The notes under the pieces: generated by a model
What the model was told of the DNA's origin: nothing
The model's database searches: none
Seen by the model: the letters and a program-made list of their open reading frames with translations, nothing else
Shown: positions 32,478 to 36,909 of the stretch, in pieces
Numbering within the stretch: the first letter of the stretch is position 1
Layout of the letters: every line of letters begins with the position of its first letter
NCBI GenBank assembly: GCA_012295275.1
Contig: CM022668.1
Location: forward strand, 14,532,522-14,569,430
Direction: 5' to 3'
DNA length: 36,909 nucleotides
Source: Chrysomallon squamiferum
Lineage: Eukaryota; Mollusca; Gastropoda; Neomphalida; Peltospiridae
Position numbers and translations under genes: made by a program

Positions 32478-33158
32478 GTTCCGACACTGAAAGTGAACTG
32501 CGCATTGTCATGATTGGGATGACTGCTTCAGGAAAAAGTGCGTCCGCTAATACCATCCTAGGAGAGAAACGTTTTCAGACTAAACCTGGTGCTACAACCT
32601 GGAAGGCAGAACGCAAAACTCGATTTGGTCACGACATTCTCATCGTTGATACACAAAGACCATTCGACACCGGTCGTTCACAAGAAGAGATTACGAGAGA
32701 AATCATGCAATGTATAGTGATGAGTGCTCCAGGACCACATGCTTTCATCATGGCTCTGCAGGCAAAGAGTTTCACATCAGAAGATAAAAAAACAATTCAA
32801 TACTACGAGCAAGTATTTGGAGAAAGAATATATGATTACTTGTTCCTCCTGTTCACCAGAATTGACGATCTTGAAGAGGACGGAACAAATTTTCAAGAAT
32901 TTCTAAATGAGGCACAACAAGAACTGAAAGAATTAATCGACAGATGTGGAGGAAGATATGTCGGATTTAACAATCGGGAAAGAGACGAGGAAACGAAAAA
33001 AGAAATGGTTGAGCAGCTGATCGACATGATCAAATCCAATGTGCGAGAACATGGCGGTAAATATTATCAAATAGAAGCAGCAGAAAAAGAAGAACGGAAA
33101 CGTGAAGAAGAATTATTGAAAAAGAAAGAAAAAGAAAAGAAAGAAATGGAGAATAAAG
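32478..33158 (+). CDS. AIG1/GIMAP GTPase exon 3 of 3 (phase 1-1), most diverged
   Basis: 681 nt between TTTCAG and GGTGAGT in the same phases. The first base differs (GT instead of AT), so joining to an upstream G would give Gly rather than Asp. Motifs from the Met at 32510: P-loop GMTASGKS, G2-region ATTW (exons 1-2 have ARTC), G3-position DTQR (also losing the Pro), PGPHAF, TRID, FNNR. The C-terminal tail is rewritten: EEELLKKKEKEKKEMENK, a charged coiled-coil-like helix in place of the GKEKKKVLGKKEKK tail. A reading that ignores the donor ends Gly-Glu-stop at 33164-33166. No downstream exon was recognised in the remaining 3.7 kb. Confidence 0.9.
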
Positions 33159-33345
33159 GTGAGTAGTAATAGTAGTTACAGACAGTACTAATAGAAACTG
33201 TAGAAGGTAGTGATAGTAGTTGCATAGAGACTAGTAATAATATTTTTAGAGAGAGATAGTAGTAATTGTACTTGTACAGACAGTAGTAATAACAATTGTA
33301 TAGAGAGCAGCAATAATAGTTGTAGAGAGAGTAGAAATAGTAGTT
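33159..33345. repeat. Degenerate GTAGTAATAGTAGTTGTAGAGA minisatellite
   Basis: About seven or eight imperfect units of 20-25 bases begin right at the exon 3 donor. The same position after exon 2 has about three units, and after exon 1 only one or two. Confidence 0.7.
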
Positions 33346-34302
33346 GAATAATTGATGTATTTTTGAAGCTGAGAAAGTTCGTTTCTATTTAATTAAAATA
33401 ATGATTGATTTTTGAAAAAAGGGCGTTTGTTTGCATATATTTAATCCAAATTGTATTTTATGTGTACTGTATGTAGTTTGTATCAGTCTATATGTGGATG
33501 TGTATCTCCTGCATCTGAAGTTGATATAACATAAAATATTTTGTCCGTGCTATCATAAAACAGCAAATAGAAATTAACAAACTAATTACATATTTATTTG
33601 TTTATTCATTCTTTCATTTTCTTGTCTATTTTGCTTAAAATGTTCAATGCTAATACTATGTAAACGTCAAATGCTTGATGCGCTTCACTGAAATTAATTT
33701 ATCGGAATCCTCCTTGAGACGACAGACGCTATGGATGTAATAAACTATATAAAAAATAAATTATGAGTCAATTTATATGAAACTTTGATGTTTTATCACG
33801 AATGAGCCGAAACTTGGCGAGTCACCTCCCATTCTTAACTCTTCTGCTAGTTAAAGCTGTCAAGAATGAAACGCAAGAAACTTTTCCAAACATGTACATT
33901 TGTTTACTTGTCATTTCTTGATACAAACAGTTGTGGAGAGAGGCCATTTTCTGCTCTTAAACGTATCAATAATTAACTGTGATCCACTCTGAAAGATGAG
34001 AAGGTCAATATTTTGATATTAATCCATGTAGAATCACCATGTAGAATCAACAAAATTGTATTTTATTTACACTCTCTATGGTTTCTATGAATCTGTGTGT
34101 GTGTGTGTTCGTATGTGTTTCTGTCTGCTGCATGGTTCAAGAAACAGATAGATCTAATGTTCATATAATATATCCCTCTTTGATACGAGAGACGCTAAGG
34201 GTCCGTTAATCTGAAAGATGAAAAGCTCAGTAATTTTGCATTAAAAAATGTAGAATATTTTGTCGAAAGGAGAGCTTGAAATACCCGAGGAGATGCGTTG
34301 GT

Positions 34303-34335
34303 GGGGGGGGGGGATGTCGAGGGGCCCCCAAAAGC
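34303..34335. repeat. 11-base G run and GGGGCCCCC palindrome
   Basis: The G run at 34303-34313 is followed at 34321-34329 by GGGGCCCCC. This GC-rich patch replaces the AGGGGCTTTGGCGAGTGT text found at the same place in the paralogous units (about 21205 and 24485). Confidence 0.85.
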
Positions 34336-34849
34336 TGGAAGTCTAAAGGCCTACCTATGGCACTTGTATCTTGCCAACCCTTGTCTCATGCAAGAAAGAG
34401 TATTATGCTGTATTTGTCGTCAAGCAGCTATCAGTCCTAACTGAATTCAATTTTGCGATTTTATTAATTTTGATAAAAGATAAAATATGGCTTCGGGTAA
34501 GATGTTTTAAACTTGTAATAAATAAATTAATTAATTAATGAAAAGTGATACAGCTTGAAGTAAAATACTTGAAATTGAGAGAAAAGGGTATTAGTGGAGA
34601 TTATAATGAAATATTTCAATACTTAAATAAATGAATTTATCACATAAATATTATTACGCTTTACTTATCAATTAAAATATCTCTATTATGTTATTGACAA
34701 ATGACTTTTCCGGATTAAAAGATCTATATGATGTAGATGTTTTCAGATAGAGAAATCGACAGACAAAGATAGAATAATCCAGCTAAGAAGAAATTAACTT
34801 TTTGAAAAATGCGTCAATAACTGAGTTACTAGTACGTCTTCCTTATTTT

Positions 34850-35295
34850 ATTTTATTTTTTATTTTTATTATTATTATTTTTTTTTTTTCTTGGGATGTT
34901 CTGATAGAAAATACGAACGCCAGGAATTTGCCACTAAAAGGAAGTTTTCATAATCTTTTGACCTAATTGTCAGCAGATTTGCATGACTATTGTTTTAGTT
35001 ATATTATCTTATTTTATTTATGTTATTGAATTGATTTTATTTTATTTTATTGGTTTATTTATTTATTTTTATTTATTTTAATATTATTACTAATTTTTTT
35101 TTTATATTCATTTTTATTTTATTTTTATTTAAATAATTCATTTTATTATTATTTTTAGTTCATTATTTTTATTTATTTATTATTTTTATTTATGTATTTA
35201 TTTATTTATTATTTTATATTCATTTATATTTTTATTTCTATTTATATATTTCATTTTATTTTTATTTTTATTTATTTTATTTTTTATTATAATTA
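34850..35295. repeat. Long T/A-rich simple sequence
   Basis: Irregular TTTTA, ATTT and ATT units over about 445 bases. It sits where shorter ATTT-ATT tracts lie in other copies of the module, so it looks like an expanded, degenerate version. Confidence 0.9.
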
Positions 35296-35899
35296 TTTTT
35301 CGTTAGGATGTACGTCTAAAACAGCAATATTAACTAATAAATATGTGCAAATAAACGTTATGCAGTAGTAAGGAGTTATTTTGTGTTTCGAATTAAATAT
35401 TGAGAACTACACACATTGTAACAAAAGTACTTGTCTAGTTTTGAAAAAAAGAGCTTTCACTTCTCTATATCTCAATAACTGATGTATTCTTCAAACATAA
35501 GTAGTTATTTTGTATGTAACTAAACTACTGATTGATTTTTGAAAGAAAGGGCGTTTGTTTGTATATTTTATTTATGCGCTCTGTGGTCTGTATGGATGTA
35601 TGTGATTCTGTACTAGTTTGTGTTGTGGTTGTCTGCATGGCTGAAGAAACATAATTATCGATCAAAGGTTCATGTAACATAAGACATTTGGTTCCTGTTA
35701 TCTTTAAACAGCAAAACAAAATTAATAGAGACTACTTAGATGAGGTGAAAAACAATGTGTGGACCAAGGAAATAAGAAATACTAGTTAATAAAGCTGTTA
35801 ACCGGTGTAGAAATTCTGTCGAATGTAAAATGTTATTTTCGGAGAAATACCTTTTCCCTCAACAATATTTTTTTTTTTTCTACATTAAAACTAGCACTA

Positions 35900-35970
35900 C
35901 TTTATCCCTAAAGCGTAGTAGGTTGAAGCCTAGAAGCCGAACAAGAGCAGGGAGCCATGCAATTTTTCTT
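35900..35970 (+). repeat. TATCCCTAAAGC...GGGAGCCATG block, copy 2
   Basis: Partner of 31841-31911, followed by the same TTTTTC run and a TACTAAATGTTAATAC block. Confidence 0.5.
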
Positions 35971-36909
35971 TCTCTTAGTACTAAATGTTAATACATTTTA
36001 AACGACAAATATTCCATGAACGTGACTGAAATTAATTTATAGAAATCCTCTTTGATGCGAGAGATCCCAAGGATCCGCTATACTACCATAACAAATAAAT
36101 TATGTCTCAATTTATATGAATTTTGACGCACTGTCACAGATGGACCGAATGCCTGATGGTCACCTCATAATATTTCTGTAGGTCAAAACTATCAAAGTTG
36201 AAACACAAAAAACATTTCGAAACCTTGACATTATTATTTACTTTTCACTTCTCGATACAAACTGCTTTGTAGAGAATTGTTTTTCTGTTCTTAACGGTAT
36301 TAAGACTTACCTGTGATCCAGTCTCAAAGATGAGAAGCTCACTAATTCGGCATCAATCTATGTAAAATCGTCTGTGCACTGCACATTAAATACTAACAAC
36401 ATTCTAGACGAGATTGTAGAAAGATCAAAGATAAAACTGAGATTTAATCACTGTGTGTAAAAGATAATATATGGATTCAACAAGACGTTTCAAATTTAAT
36501 AAAACTGTAAATGATATATTAGGAAATATACAATTTAATTAATTAATGAAAATATTTTACATAATATAAAAATATTTAAAGTTGATATAAAAATGTCACT
36601 AGTGGAGTTTCCTTTCTTCTCTTTTTTTGTAAGGATTTAAATTTATTCTATAATAAAATCTCATACTTAAATATTTCACAACACTTAAATGACAAAAATT
36701 ATCACTTGAATTTTATTTCTCTTTTTTATAAATTAAAATTGCTCTCGAATCTCGTTTCGTTATACATAAATGGATTGATCAATATAAACGACTTTCTATA
36801 TGCACATGCAGATTTTCAGGTAGTTAGATGAATGTATTAGTAGTAGGGCTACTGCTTCTTAAACAGTTTAGCAATTTTAAACTTGGGATGTCCTAATATT
36901 AAATGTGAA

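Larger units (their letters stand above)
33346..36909. repeat. Dispersed modules and simple sequence, no gene
   Basis: 33343-33840 repeats 31450-32130 (TTGATGTATTTTTGAAGCTG onward). Further blocks are TGCTTGATGCGCTTCACTGA (33670), TGATCCACTCTGAAAGATGA (33980; similar at about 12420, 20880 and 24160, and reversed at about 10970 and 18640), the core module (34370-34480), AT-rich simple sequence (34850-35295), and a GTCAAAACTATCAAAG block near 36180. No exon with splice sites was found. Confidence 0.6.

Overview
This window looks like intron-containing nuclear DNA from an animal. It is AT-rich, carries GT-AG introns with a strong GTGAGT or GTAAGT donor, and is full of microsatellites, decayed Tc1-like transposon pieces and duplicated non-coding blocks. 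Three AIG1/GIMAP-type GTPase exons in a repeat-rich cluster fit a lophotrochozoan, most likely a mollusc, where this family is often expanded. The species cannot be named from the sequence, and the phylum is an inference.

Layout. (1) 1-3150: no recognisable gene, only homopolymers and ATT/ATTT repeats. (2) 3157-5883: a small locus of probable secreted proteins. Two paralogous signal-peptide exons stand head to head inside an inverted repeat of about 200 bp per arm, and each arm carries a perfect palindromic CRE (TGACGTCA). The right-hand copy (3790-4987, + strand) is a complete two-exon gene for an acidic protein made of 17-18-residue repeats. The left-hand copy (3366-3280, - strand) keeps its promoter, signal exon and donor, but its second exon seems to decay at once. 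A third gene (5883-5302, - strand) converges on the right-hand gene. It encodes an acidic 9-residue-repeat protein bracketed by two copies of a cationic amphipathic module. (3) About 5.9-27.3 kb: no convincing gene. It is a mosaic of a non-coding repeat family in both orientations, with two large block duplications (7.5-13.1 kb with 15.2-21.6 kb, and a tandem unit of about 3.3 kb at 19.8, 23.2 and 26.5 kb), a duplicated Tc1 transposase remnant and a 25-bp minisatellite. (4) 28310-33158: three tandem GTPase exons on the + strand, each encoding a whole G domain, each flanked by AG and GTGAGT, and each in phase 1-1. They can be spliced to one another in any number without losing frame. No first or last exon of that gene was found. 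(5) 33.2-36.9 kb: more copies of the dispersed repeat modules and AT-rich simple sequence.

The most interesting points are the modular phase 1-1 GTPase exon array (with an unusual G3 box), the mirrored CRE promoters with paralogous signal exons, and the two fast-evolving acidic repeat proteins. All identity statements come from reading by eye; no database search was run.
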